Source: Ectobius pallidus
Taxonomy: Eukaryota; Arthropoda; Insecta; Blattodea; Ectobiidae
Length of the DNA stretch: 64,000 nucleotides
Assembly (NCBI GenBank): GCA_964059195.1
Contig: CAXKWD010000006.1
Span: 7,308,530-7,372,529 of the forward strand
Reading direction: 5' to 3'
A model generated the notes under the pieces. The model searched no databases, was not told where the DNA came from, and saw only the letters and a program-made list of their open reading frames with translations. Below, in pieces: positions 8,914 to 17,993 of this stretch; position 1 is the stretch's first letter; each line of letters opens with the position of its first letter. Both the position numbers and the translations under genes were made by a program.

Positions 8914-9117
8914 ACAAATGGAAATAGGGTATGTTTACCAGATGAATGTTCCGAACGTTTGACACCAATGTATAAATACTGCCCGATCACTTCAGTTGAT
9001 GTAGAAAGATCATTCTCGGTGTATAAACTCATTTTGACGGACAATAGGCATAGTTTGTCTCCAGAAAACATTGAAAGACTACTAGTTGCCTATTTTGATG
9101 CTACTTTCGGCAAATGA
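8914..9117 (+). pseudogene. hAT transposase C-terminal dimerisation-domain fragment
   Basis: Frame YKYCPITSVDVERSFSVYK, then LTDNRHSLSPENIERLLVAY, ending at a TGA at 9115-9117. This is the hAT family dimerisation domain (form --P-S-A-VERSFS--K-I-TD-R-SL---NLE-L--I). The catalytic domain is missing. It belongs with the ATGCAT-rich hAT remnant around it. Confidence 0.82.
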
Positions 9118-9473
9118 ATTATGTAAGTAGGAGAATGAATAAAATTACACGTTTTATAAATGCAAATTTATATTTTTTTCATATTTTTGTGCATAATTGC
9201 ATGCATATTTGAAGAATAATTAACTATTTGGTAGGGAATAAGTTGTTAGCAATATATTTATGTGACTAATTGTACAATTCATTTATTTACAGAAACTAAG
9301 GCCATTTTTGGTGCATATTTTCCATTTTTTTACTGCATAAATGCATGCATATATTCAAGCTTTTTAGTGCACATGAATCCGAGGCCTAATGATTATAATA
9401 CTGGCCCTAGTGTGTTTGACTGAACTGATTCCATTCCTACGAACTGTTTTCTGTGGTTCAAATAAGAAACGAA

Positions 9474-9870
9474 CTACTTGTTGGCAAGTCCTCTTTTGAG
9501 GACTTTTGAAAATGCTGTGAGAATTGAAATGGGACGATAATTTACGATATTGTTCTTATCTCCCATTTTGAAGATAGGTATAATTTCGGCAGTTTTGAAT
9601 TTGTTCTGGGAAAATTCCTGTAGAGATAGAAAGGTTACATATATACGTAAGAGGTTTGATGAGAAATTGGATACTCTCCTTAACAATAATATTAGGGGTT
9701 CCATCTATACCAGAGGAGGAAGCATTTTTGAAGGTATTAACTTCAGTAGTTGGAGATGGAAAATTGGTATTTTCGACAGGAGGATACTTTATATACAGGT
9801 ATATTTATGCAACGAAAACACTCCTGACGGCTTGCAGATAAAGTTTTCTCTTACTGCATTGCTAGAATTG
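9474..9870 (-). pseudogene. LINE reverse transcriptase finger-domain fragment, frameshifted
   Basis: On the minus strand the first frame gives FKNASSSGIDGTPNIIVKES and SISTGIFPEQ. A shift of frame near 9610 then gives FKTAEIIPIFKMGDKNN, followed by VNYRPISILTAFSKVLK. This is the start of the reverse transcriptase domain of CR1/Jockey-type LINEs (form K-S-GIDGIP ... G-FP---K-A-V-PI-KKGD----NYRPISIL---SK--E). It is cut after the SK motif. It may be the upstream part of the same minus-strand LINE as 5090-5536 and 4222-4470; the palm between them is not found. Confidence 0.78.
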
Positions 9871-9876
9871 GCATGA

Positions 9877-10682
9877 TGTGGAGGAGAAGGTACGCACTAC
9901 TTTCAACAAGAAGTAGGTAATGATGGGAATCCTATATTTTCAAAAACTTGCCATTTTATAATATGGATTAGTATTAGTAATAAGCGGATTAGGATCAGTG
10001 TAAAGCTGATTAGTATTAGTACTAAGCGGATCTGTTTGGTTTATTGCGGATTAATGAATTTTTTTTCTGTCGTAGAGTATATAATGGCTTGCATTATTTA
10101 GACTATTCACTTGAGGCACCAGGTTCCAAAAACCGTCTTATCCACTTTTTGTCGAAATTGAGTTAGCAGAGGTTTCTGAATCTACTCCATCTTGTTCATA
10201 GTCCTGTTAAAACATAATGTTCCAAACTACGTCGTATCTCCCTCATTTTTAATGCTAAACATGAATGACTGTTTCAAACAGGGTCATATCCACTAGCGAG
10301 TCAGTTCCAAAACTTGCATTGTTAATGTTGTTTCCATTAACCATCTCATCCCAATGCAACCATATTGGATTTACAAGAAGGCGATTCCATAGTGCTCCTT
10401 ATCCATCAGAATCTTATAGAATTTGAGTGACATTTGAAAGTTGTCCAGAGGAATACTTTCGACTTTTTTCGAACAAAGGCACCGTCAAAATGTTAGGAAG
10501 TGATGCATGTAAAGTAAGAGACTGTTAAGGGCTAGTTAATGCAACACTGAAACCTCCATCTCTTTGGCACTTTAAACTATCTCAGTGCAAACGTATCTGC
10601 ATAAAAAAAAGTAATTCGTCTTTTGTAGTAAAAGGAGAAGTATCGTACATGTCTGACAATTCAGTGTATTGACCCATTTTTT
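9877..10682. other. No gene recognised; left flank of the tandem array
   Basis: No open frame with a known domain. The minus strand has short runs that could be a decayed coding region, but I cannot name a family. The unit-type sequence of the array begins abruptly at 10683. Confidence 0.4.
9966..10031. repeat. Short direct repeat, two copies 42 bp apart
   Basis: GATTAGTATTAGTA followed by TAAGCGGAT occurs at 9966 and again at 10008. Confidence 0.7.
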
Positions 10683-11500
10683 ACTTATTAGTAAAACGAT
10701 ACATCTCTATTTTTAAAGAAGTCTTTTACTCTTATAAGCATAAGCGATGTATGTAGTATTTTAATACGAGTTATATGGAAACGAATAGAGATATAGACAT
10801 TATTATTATTATTAAATTCTCACCCCTTTCACGTCTAAGAAATATTTAGTTTTAAGAAAAAGGGTTGCGAGGCGATGGGTTTACTTCCTGTTCCTCTACC
10901 CTCTCTCGGAAAATAAGCATATCAAAATTAGTATAGGTAATGAAACCCACGCTTGGAGGCCCCTTCATCTTACCTAGTGAGGGACCGTAGGGTACCAGAT
11001 ACGGATACCGATCCATTATAGTATCTGTCTTTATTACGAAGATTGCTCATGTTTCACATTTCAATTATGTTTCTCTCTTTTTTTTTATATGGAACAATAA
11101 GTGTCAAGTTTAAGGTTAGAGCGATCAGATAAAATTATCATATTTCTTTGTATTGTATCAATTAACGTGATGCAAATTATCAATGTACTCTAACAACAAA
11201 CTGTAAGATCTGTGTTATAAAGCCCAAATTATTTTGAAAATAATTAATTTAGATGAGAATGCAAGAAAATTAGTTTTTGTATGATTCAAACATTAAGACT
11301 TTACTTTTTTTTTTTTTTTTTTTTTTGGCAATGATAAAAAATTGATAAATTCCGAATTAGAGTCTTTACAGAAAATTATGTTTTTAGAATAATGCAGGAA
11401 ATGTTAGGTTCTACAAAAAAAAAAAGGAATGTTGAGAACACTAGGAGGATTTTAACAGGTTATAATAAATATTACAATTTTTTTTTAATTTTATTTTTAG

Positions 11501-11943
11501 AAAATAAATCCTGTTATCGATCTAACACAGGAGGAAGCTGAAACCAGATGTCAGTCAGTAGGGTATGTATCATGTAGACACACACACACACACACACACA
11601 TATATATCCTACATATTATTATTATTATTATTATTACCAACTTTAATATTTCAGATCTGAAGCATCGACTGTAAGAGTCCCTACGATGAATCAAGAACTT
11701 CTTGATTTTATTGAAGATATACGCCTGCGACCGTTTCAAACCCCTACCCCGCAGTTCCCTTGCAGTATGTCAAATTGCGAAGGAAGGGTTGTAGACATGC
11801 ATTCTTCTATCTTCCACACCATTACATGTAATGGTCTGGTACACATTACAAGGTGTATATACCCCACGACGCAATACCAATGTCTGTCGTGGGGTAGAGA
11901 ATGTCATCGAAGCTGTGACGTTTTTCTAAGCAACGGTATCGAG
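11501..11943 (+). CDS. Two-exon coding cassette with SIM-like motif, unit 1
   Basis: Exon A is 11501-11562 (after TTTTTAG, before GTATGT) and exon B is 11655-11943 (after ATATTTCAG, before GTAAGC). Joined they give 117 open codons, starting and ending in phase 0 (exon A entry phase assumed), so flanking exons or an unseen start are expected; an ATG inside exon B at 11686 could also serve. Exon A encodes NPVIDLTQEEAE; VIDLT is the classic core of a SUMO-interacting motif. Exon B encodes a Cys/His-rich segment. Counted from the internal Met, Cys lie at 26, 31, 48, 57, 66, 73 and 77 and His at 39, 44, 53 and 74, which could bind zinc. I do not recognise the family. The cassette is open and nearly identical in all nine copies. 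Expression is unproven. Confidence 0.6.
11580..11637. repeat. CA, TA and ATT microsatellites in the cassette intron
   Basis: (CA)n of 23 bases, then TATATA, then (ATT)7A, between exon A and exon B. The CA tract is 19 bases in units 2-7 and 9 and 23 in units 1 and 8. ATT count is 7 in most copies, 9 in unit 3 and 8 in unit 9. Confidence 0.9.
11818..11895. repeat. Palindrome and two stem-loops within exon B
   Basis: ACCATTACATGTAATGGT at 11818-11835 is a perfect 18-bp palindrome. TACAC at 11840-11844 pairs with GTGTA at 11853-11857. ACCCCACGAC at 11861-11870 pairs perfectly with GTCGTGGGGT at 11886-11895 around a 15-base loop. The same structures are present in exon B of every unit. Confidence 0.8.
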
Positions 11944-12166
11944 GTAAGCATTTTTTTTATTATTTTTTTTATTTTAAATGTTCATTCGTTTATCTTTATA
12001 AAACATATTTTCATTTCGTAATTTAAAATTTAAAGAAATTAGTAGTTAAGGAAAACAATAAATATATTTTAATGGGACTAAAATATAGGGTTACGTTATT
12101 TTAAGTCGTATAACGATCACGACTTGTAAAATATAAAAAACGATTAGTAATTATGTTAGCCTAATA

Positions 12167-12168
<2 letters not shown>

Positions 12169-12199
<31 letters not shown>
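12169..12199. repeat. (TAA)n microsatellite
   Basis: Tract length differs between copies: 28, 28, 31, 28, 25, 28, 27, 19 and 19 bases in units 1 to 9. Confidence 0.9.
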
Positions 12200-12236
12200 G
12201 TAGTTTTTTTTTTCAACATCACCATAAGAATAAATA

Positions 12237-12295
12237 CTTGGTCTTTCCAGTTACTAATGATGTAGATTAGTAATCTAGACGCACCTGGGACCAAG
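12237..12295. repeat. Nested stem-loop
   Basis: The outer stem CTTGGTC...GACCAAG encloses CCAG...CTGG and an inner TTACTAA...TTAGTAA stem with a 9-base loop. It is conserved in all units. No RNA family recognised. Confidence 0.6.
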
Positions 12296-12548
12296 AAGAA
12301 GTTTTATTAATTTGACAACAGTGTTTTTAACGTGTGCTTGTGCCTTCTATGTTATTTTATATTTTATAAAAGGCCCCAGATAAGTGAAACGACAAGGGTT
12401 CTAAGGTGGACAATCTCTCTATTTTAAAACTATTTTAACCCTGTCTGAAGATGAAATTCATTAACACCAAGTAGCTTACACCAAACCAAAATAACCCAAG
12501 TCAATGTCCAGTCAGACTATATGAACTATTAGTTGCAAAACGCGCTGG

Positions 12549-12659
12549 TTATCCTGGATTCCGGAACATTGTAACATTGTCGGAAATGAGTTTGTGGAGA
12601 AGCAAGCAAAAGAGGGAGACAAACTGGACATCCTAATACCTCCTTCACATTTTCTATGA
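12549..12659 (+). pseudogene. LINE RNase H domain relic, unit 1 (and copies)
   Basis: The frame reads LSWIPEHCNIVGNEFVEKQA, then KEGDKLDIL, ending at a TGA. This matches the end of the RNase H domain found in several LINE clades (form L-WIPGHCGI-GNE-AD-LAKEG), which removes the RNA strand during reverse transcription. Only this small part remains. A 132-codon minus-strand frame over the same bases is its shadow. Further copies start at 18343, 24165, 29973, 35754, 41567, 47363, 57892 and 63691, each 111 bp. Confidence 0.7.
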
Positions 12660-12952
12660 GATATGGTACAACAGGTCTGCAGTCAATGGGTTGAGTTATG
12701 ACGGTCTCCTTAGCCATGCTACCTAAGGCATCCCTTGGAGATGCGGTGAAGGAGGCTGTGGGTTGGGTGTTAGTGTGTGATAAGGAAAACAAGGAAACAA
12801 TGGTAAAACAAGAAAAAAAAAATTGGCCTATGGATGGCAAAAAAAGTACTGTCAAGGACATACATCCCCATACTGTGGAGTACAACCAAGTGATACCAAA
12901 ACAAACATGGTTCTTTGATAAATTTCATTTTGTTCCTCTAGTGCTGATAATA

Positions 12953-13439
12953 CGTTTTTAATTATGAATAATTGTCCACCTTCAAGCACTAGTATTTTAT
13001 ATTGATATTGCAATAATAGGGTGCTGACGGAGAATTTCTAGACAGTTTTTTGTACCTTTTTTAACTATTGACGATAATTTTAATATTATGAAAAACAGTG
13101 TACACATTATATTCTTGTACATTTTTAACCACTGACAATACACCTGATTAATTTTTAATATTGTGACTGTTGGTAGAAGAATACTTTTGTATATTGATTT
13201 TAACCTGACGTTTCTTCTTCAACATATGCCTAAGAAATTTTATTGTGTATAGGCTATGTCAAAAAAAAAAATATATATATATATATAATATAATATAAGA
13301 TATTGTAATAAAATAAAATTAAAATAAAATAAACAGGTACAAAAAACTATCTAGAAATTCTCCGTCAGCACCCTATTATTGCAATATCAATATAAAATAC
13401 TAGTGCTTGAAGGTGGAAAATAATTCATAATTAAAAACG
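12953..13439. mobile_element. MITE with 104-bp terminal inverted repeats and TA target site, unit 1
   Basis: Left arm 12953-13056 starts CGTTTTTAATTATGAAT. Right arm 13336-13439 is its reverse complement with three differences over 104 bases. TA flanks both sides (12951-12952, 13440-13441), as for Tc1/mariner-type elements. The middle is AT-rich with an A-run, an AT microsatellite and no reading frame. A 12-base word AAACATGGTTCT also occurs just outside each side, but it lies too far from the left arm to be the target duplication. Confidence 0.85.
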
Positions 13440-14053
13440 TAAACATGGTTCTATCGGAAACAAAAGACAAGAGAGGAAGTATCGGTATATACAACATAAC
13501 GAACTGGACAATATTTATCCCCTAAAAAGAGCATTTCAGTATAAGTTCACCGAGACACCACTTGGTGAATGTGGGGAATTAGGAGATAGATAATATATTT
13601 TGGGGTGTGAAAAAATACGCATTCACAGTGAAGAGCATTACTTCAAAATCCCTTCCTTGGGAATACAATTGCCTACGAACAATAAACACGTCCTAACATT
13701 TATTCAAGTAGCAGCTGTTAGAGCATTACTACGACTCATGTAAAATGAAATAGAAGGGAAAGTGCTGAATGGATTTTGAAACAAGCAATAGTAATCAGTT
13801 GTTACAAAAGGGACGCAACACGGTGATCAACCCGGGTCGAATGAGCAGTGAATTCTGACGTCATCAACTTAGACAGCGACTCACATTGCCTTCACCAGTC
13901 TGAGCAAGATTATGACGCTTCATGCCGGTCTGTTGTAGCATTTACAATGGTGGTGCAGTACTGCAGTGGCTGTGTTCAGAATGCGTCGTCGTGTACTGAC
14001 GAAATGCGCCAACATAGCAAATAATAATATTGAGATTGGCTAGCTTTCATGCA
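13440..14053. other. No gene recognised between MITE and Harbinger exon
   Basis: Several stops in all frames. A 25-codon frame at 13947-14024 (MVVQYCSGCVQNASSC) faintly recalls the start of a THAP zinc finger, but is too short to call. The same holds for the equivalent stretch of the other units. Confidence 0.4.
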
Positions 14054-14293
14054 ATGCCTAGCATTAATTTAAAAAAAAAACTTCTTGCTATGTACCTTCT
14101 GATAAGGAGGAAAAGAAAGAACGAAGAACAAAAACATCAAAACAGACGTACACGTTGTTCGTGGATTCACCCTATATTCAGAGAACGTCAGTTGATTGGA
14201 GACTACCATACCTTGATAAAAAAAATTATCTTGACAGATACAGAGTCTTATTACAAGTATTTGCGAATGACACCGTCGCAATTCAATGATGTT
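14054..14293 (+). pseudogene. PIF/Harbinger transposase N-terminal piece, unit 1
   Basis: From the ATG at 14054: LLAMYLLIRRKRKNEEQKHQ, then SWIHPIFRERQLIGDYHTL, then LTDTESYYKYLRMTPSQF. This is the N-terminal region of PIF/Harbinger (HARBI1/ALP1-like) transposases, upstream of the DDE nuclease (form WVHP---R---GEYH-L---L--D---F--Y-RM---F). Family sequence stops after QFNDV and is followed by an A-run of about 20, (GA)n and (TA)n. No nuclease core exists in the unit. The piece may be a first exon or a truncated relic. Confidence 0.75.
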
Positions 14294-14302
14294 ACGTATA
14301 AG

Positions 14303-14338
14303 GAAAAAAAAAAAAAAAAAAAAGAGAGAGATATATAT
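14303..14338. repeat. A-run, (GA)n and (TA)n junction between Harbinger and hAT pieces
   Basis: About 20 A, then GAGAGAGA, then TATATA. A-run lengths in units 1-8 are about 20, 22, 21, 21, 21, 21, 21 and 19. The GA tract has one more repeat in units 3-7 than in units 1, 2 and 8. Confidence 0.85.
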
Positions 14339-14362
14339 GGAACTTTTTTGCAGATTTAGGTG

Positions 14363-15815
14363 ATGGAAAAGCAAAATGTAACTTCTTGTTCTAGACAGAT
14401 TTCATACAAAGGCAACAGTACATTCAATCTTACTAGACATGTGTGCAATTTACAAGCTGTAGAACGTTTAACACCTGCCAGTCCTTCAGACGACAATGTA
14501 GATGACCCAATTGACACAGCGACTTCTACACCCAGTAATGAAGAATGCGCTACCACATCAGTATCTAAGCCTACAGATGTTCCACAGCCGCATGCTAAGA
14601 GTCAAACCTCTATTGGGTCTTTTCTACATAGGCCAATTTCCAACAAGAGGAATCAAGAAATTGACTTCTTAATTTTGGAAACAATTGTGGAAAATTATTT
14701 GCCCTTTCAGTTTGTAGAGAGGAGAGTTGGTTCATAAATTAAACAGCTCTTATCAATTGCCTACAAGAAAAACAATTGCCAACGTAATCTTTCACAAATG
14801 TACAACATGACCAAAGAAAGAGTAAAGAGGCAGTTGGAGTCTGCAACAATCACAACAGATGACTGGACCTCCACAAAAAACGAGTCCTACCTTTCAGTGA
14901 CAGCTCACTATCTTCAGGGGGTGGAGTTAGTGTCGTGCCTGTTCGAGTGTTTTAAATATGATGCAAGACACACAGCACAGAACTTGGCTCAAGAACTGAA
15001 GAGTTACCACATTCCATGCTTTGCGCATAACTTGAATTTAATAGTTCAGAGTGATCTCCAGTGTGTCACTGACGTCACAGCAAAAATAAAGTGGGTGGTG
15101 GAGTTTTTCAAACGCAGTGAAGCTGCCGCGAAGCTGGAATAATTCAGGAACAGTTGGCAGAACCTGTACTAAATCTTAAGCAAGACGTTGTAACTCGATG
15201 AAACTCCACATATGATATGTTGCAGAGAGTTCTGGACGTACAGTGACCATTATTTCAACAATTGCACTAAACTACCCTGATTTCTCACAAATCCAAAACG
15301 ATGATCTGGAAACAATCAAACAGATTTGTGAAGAGCTTAAAGTATTTAAGATGATGACAGAGGAGATAAGCAGTGAGAAGCAAGTGTCAGCTTCAAAAGT
15401 AATACTTCTTAGCCAGTCACTTAAACGATGATGTGGTCAGTCTGAGATTGTCAATGAAGTGCGGCAGATAGCTGAGAAGATGATGGAAGCCCTGAGCACC
15501 AGATTTAAAAAAACATCGAGGAAAATAGCATTAGACGCATGCTTCACGTCCCACGGTTTCGCGGACAAGAATTGCTTTGAAAAGTGTAAACAGGGATTGA
15601 TTAGTTTTTGTGAAAAGCACCAGCCACTTGTGGTTTCAGAAGAAGAATCGATTGTGTGGGATGTTTTCAATGAAAAGGTGTCAAGTCTCGTTAAAAATCC
15701 ACACCCAAAATCGGCTGCCATTATTGAGTTGTCCATACAGGAGAAAATTAATAGCCTCCATGGCAATCCAAATAACGAAAGGAAGGAACACTTAAGCTTC
15801 AGTGGCATTATCTAA
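14363..15815 (+). pseudogene. hAT (ZBED-like) transposase pseudogene, unit 1
   Basis: Successive open pieces 14363-14737, 14798-15142, 15243-15431 and 15459-15815 follow a hAT transposase in order. They are: a partial BED finger (SYKGNSTFNLTRHV, its final His replaced: RHVCNLQ); the region before the core (EIDFLILETIVENYLPF); the conserved ATITTDDWTSTKNESYLSVT; IPCFAHNLNLIVQ; a DVVTR-W-NST motif where W is now a stop (TGA at 15199-15201); and the helical region up to GFADKNCFEKCKQGL. Stops and frame changes separate the pieces, and the C-terminal dimerisation domain is absent. It cannot encode an active transposase. The same breaks occur in every unit. Confidence 0.85.
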
Positions 15816-15824
15816 CTCATTTCC

Positions 15825-16139
15825 ATGCCCCCCCCCTCCCCGGCACTTACGCCTCTTGTACCAAAAGTCCTTAATTCATCACCAGCTCCACCACAACCAC
15901 CTATGGCCTTTCAACGGCACAGCTTTTCCCCTCTTCAGCAGCCACAGTGTAACAAGAGAAGAAAACAAAACCAAATTGAGACAGTAAACCAGACTTCAAA
16001 GCAAGTTGTTAAACCGTTCTGGCTTCCACACTGGAAACCAAACACCCATCCTATTACCCCTATGAATTGTAATAACCAGGAGCGACCTGCTTTAGTGGCT
16101 TCGTCCAATTCTACCAATTCTTCTTCCAATTTTCACTAG
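15825..16139 (+). CDS. Proline/serine-rich reading frame of unknown origin, unit 1
   Basis: 104 codons starting MPPPSPALTPLVPKV, with a basic KRRKQNQ stretch and a Ser/Asn-rich end. No hAT feature is visible. In copies with nine C (units 1, 4, 7, 8) it lies in the same frame as the end of the hAT piece, separated by one TAA. In copies with ten C (units 2, 3, 5, 6) it shifts frame and runs as 112 codons overlapping the hAT end. Could be a captured host fragment or chance. Copies: 21598-21936, 27419-27757, 33251-33565, 39008-39346, 44822-45160, 50640-50954, 61163-61477. Confidence 0.35.
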   Translation: MPPPSPALTPLVPKVLNSSPAPPQPPMAFQRHSFSPLQQPQCNKRRKQNQIETVNQTSKQVVKPFWLPHWKPNTHPITPMNCNNQERPALVASSNSTNSSSNFH

Positions 16140-17298
16140 CTTTAGGTCCTGGTTTGGCATTTTTTATTTATTTCGATTTGAGATCATTTGGTAGTTAAAC
16201 TTCTATTTATAACATTTACGTAGATAGGATAGCGCTAAAAATGTAACAATACGTCTTTTCATAAGTTTAGGATAATTCAATTCTGTGAGCAACCTGGCGA
16301 CATTAGATCTTTTTTAAAAATAACCTAACCTAATAAATTTCTTTATATCTTCTCATGTTTGGACAGTTATTTTTATTTTTTATTCTTTATTCTCGAATCC
16401 TCAAAGTGATTAAAATAATTATATCATTTAGGTAACTTAAGATGAGGTTTTAAACAAATCATTATGGATATCTAGTTTACATACTACTACTCACTTATTA
16501 GTAAAACGATACATCTCTATTTTTAAAGAAGTCTTTTACTCTTATAAGCATAAGCGATGTATGTAGTATTTTAATACGAGTTATATGGAAACGAATAGAG
16601 ATATAGACATTATTATTATTATTAAATTCTCACCCCTTTCACGTCTAAGAAATATTTAGTTTTAAGAAAGAGGGTTGCGAGGCGATGGGTTTACTTCCTG
16701 TTCCTCTACCCTCTCTCGGAAAATAAGCATATCAAAATTAGTATAGGTAATGAAACCCACGCTTGGAGGCCCCTTCATCTTACCTAGTGAGGGACCGTAG
16801 GGTACCAGATACGGATACCGATCCATTATAGTATCTGTCTTTATTACGAAGATTGCTCATGTTTCACATTTCAATTATGTTTCTCTCTTTTTTTTTATAT
16901 GGAACAATAAGTGTCAAGTTTAAGGTTAGAGCGATCAGATAAAATTATCATATTTCTTTGTATTGTATCAATTAACGTGATGCAAATTATCAATGTACTC
17001 TAACAACAAACTGTAAGATCTGTGTTATAAAGCCCAAATTATTTTGAAAATAATTAATTTAGATGAGAATGCAAGAAAATTAGTTTTTGTATGATTCAAA
17101 CATTAAGACTTTACTTTTTTTTTTGGCAATGATAAAAAATTGATAAATTCCGAATTAGAGTCTTTACAGAAAATTATGTTTTTAGAATAATGCAGGAAAT
17201 GTTAGGTTCTACAAAAAAAAAATCGAATGTTGAGAACACTAGGAGGATTTTAACAGGTTATAATAAATATTACAATTTTTTTTTAATTTTATTTTTAG

Positions 17299-17737
17299 AA
17301 AATAAATCCTGTTATCGATCTAACACAGGAGGAAGCTGAAACCAGATGTCAGTCAGTAGGGTATGTATCATGTAGACACACACACACACACACATATATA
17401 TCCTACATATTATTATTATTATTATTATTACCAACTTTAATATTTCAGATCTGAAGCATCGACTGTAAGAGTCCCTACGATGAATCAAGAACTTCTTGAT
17501 TTTATTGAAGATATACGCCTGCGACCGTTTCAAACCCCTACCCCGCAGTTCCCTTGCAGTATGTCAAATTGCGAAGGAAGGGTTGTAGACATGCATTCTT
17601 CTATCTTCCACACCATTACATGTAATGGTCTGGTACACATTACAAGGTGTATATACCCCACGACGCAATACCAATGTCTGTCGTGGGGTAGAGAATGTCA
17701 TCGAAGCTGTGACGTTTTTCTAAGCAACGGTATCGAG
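17299..17737 (+). CDS. Two-exon cassette, unit 2
   Basis: Exon A 17299-17360, exon B 17449-17737. Splice sites and coding sequence are as in unit 1. Confidence 0.6.
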
Positions 17738-17960
17738 GTAAGCATTTTTTTTATTATTTTTTTTATTTTAAATGTTCATTCGTTTATCTTTATAAAACAT
17801 ATTTTCATTTCGTAATTTAAAATTTAAAGAAATTAGTAGTTAAGGAAAACAATAAATATATTTTAATGGGACTAAAATATAGGGTTACGTTATTTTAAGT
17901 CGTATAACGATCACGACTTGTAAAATATAAAAAACGATTAGTAATTATGTTAGCCTAATA

Positions 17961-17993
<33 letters not shown>

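Larger units (their letters stand above)
7818..9390 (+). mobile_element. Old hAT element remnant with nested Tigger-like element
   Basis: Both outer parts are rich in ATGCAT words (ATGCATATGCAAATGCAT near 7844, and GCATAAATGCATGCATAT near 9335). The ends form a weak inverted repeat (TAGGGCTC at 7820 region, GAGGCCTA at 9383-9390). A hAT dimerisation-domain fragment sits near the right end (8914-9117). No clean 8-bp duplication can be read, so boundaries are approximate. The Tigger-like element at 8039-8886 splits it. Confidence 0.55.
10683..16492 (+). repeat. Tandem array unit 1 (5810 bp)
   Basis: First copy of the head-to-tail array: 10683 aligns with 16493 (ACTTATTAGTAAAACGATAC) and homology to the left stops there. 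Contents in order: T-tract of 22 (about 11305-11326), two-exon cassette (11501-11943), LINE RNase H relic (12549-12659), MITE (12953-13439), Harbinger exon (14054-14293), hAT pseudogene (14363-15815), proline-rich frame (15825-16139). The stretches 10683-11500, 11944-12548, 12660-12952 and 16140-16492 hold no gene that I can see, only microsatellites and short inverted repeats. Private differences from the other copies: A at 10860, a changed A-run near 11425, A at 16275. Confidence 0.97.

Noticed and set aside
7818..9390. An exact 8-bp target duplication for the old hAT remnant
   Set aside because: The best alignment of the flanks matches at only six of eight positions, which is not convincing.
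13947..14024. A THAP zinc-finger start (MVVQYCSGC)
   Set aside because: Only 25 codons before a stop, with no AVPTIF-type or second Cys/His pair in frame.
16321..16333. Insect telomere-like CCTAACCTAA in each unit
   Set aside because: Only two copies of the motif, expected by chance in AT-rich DNA; no telomeric array.
10683..16492. A Helitron or rolling-circle tandem array
   Set aside because: No TC start, hairpin plus CTRR end, or Rep/helicase sequence could be placed at unit borders; the phase of the unit is set only by the array edge.
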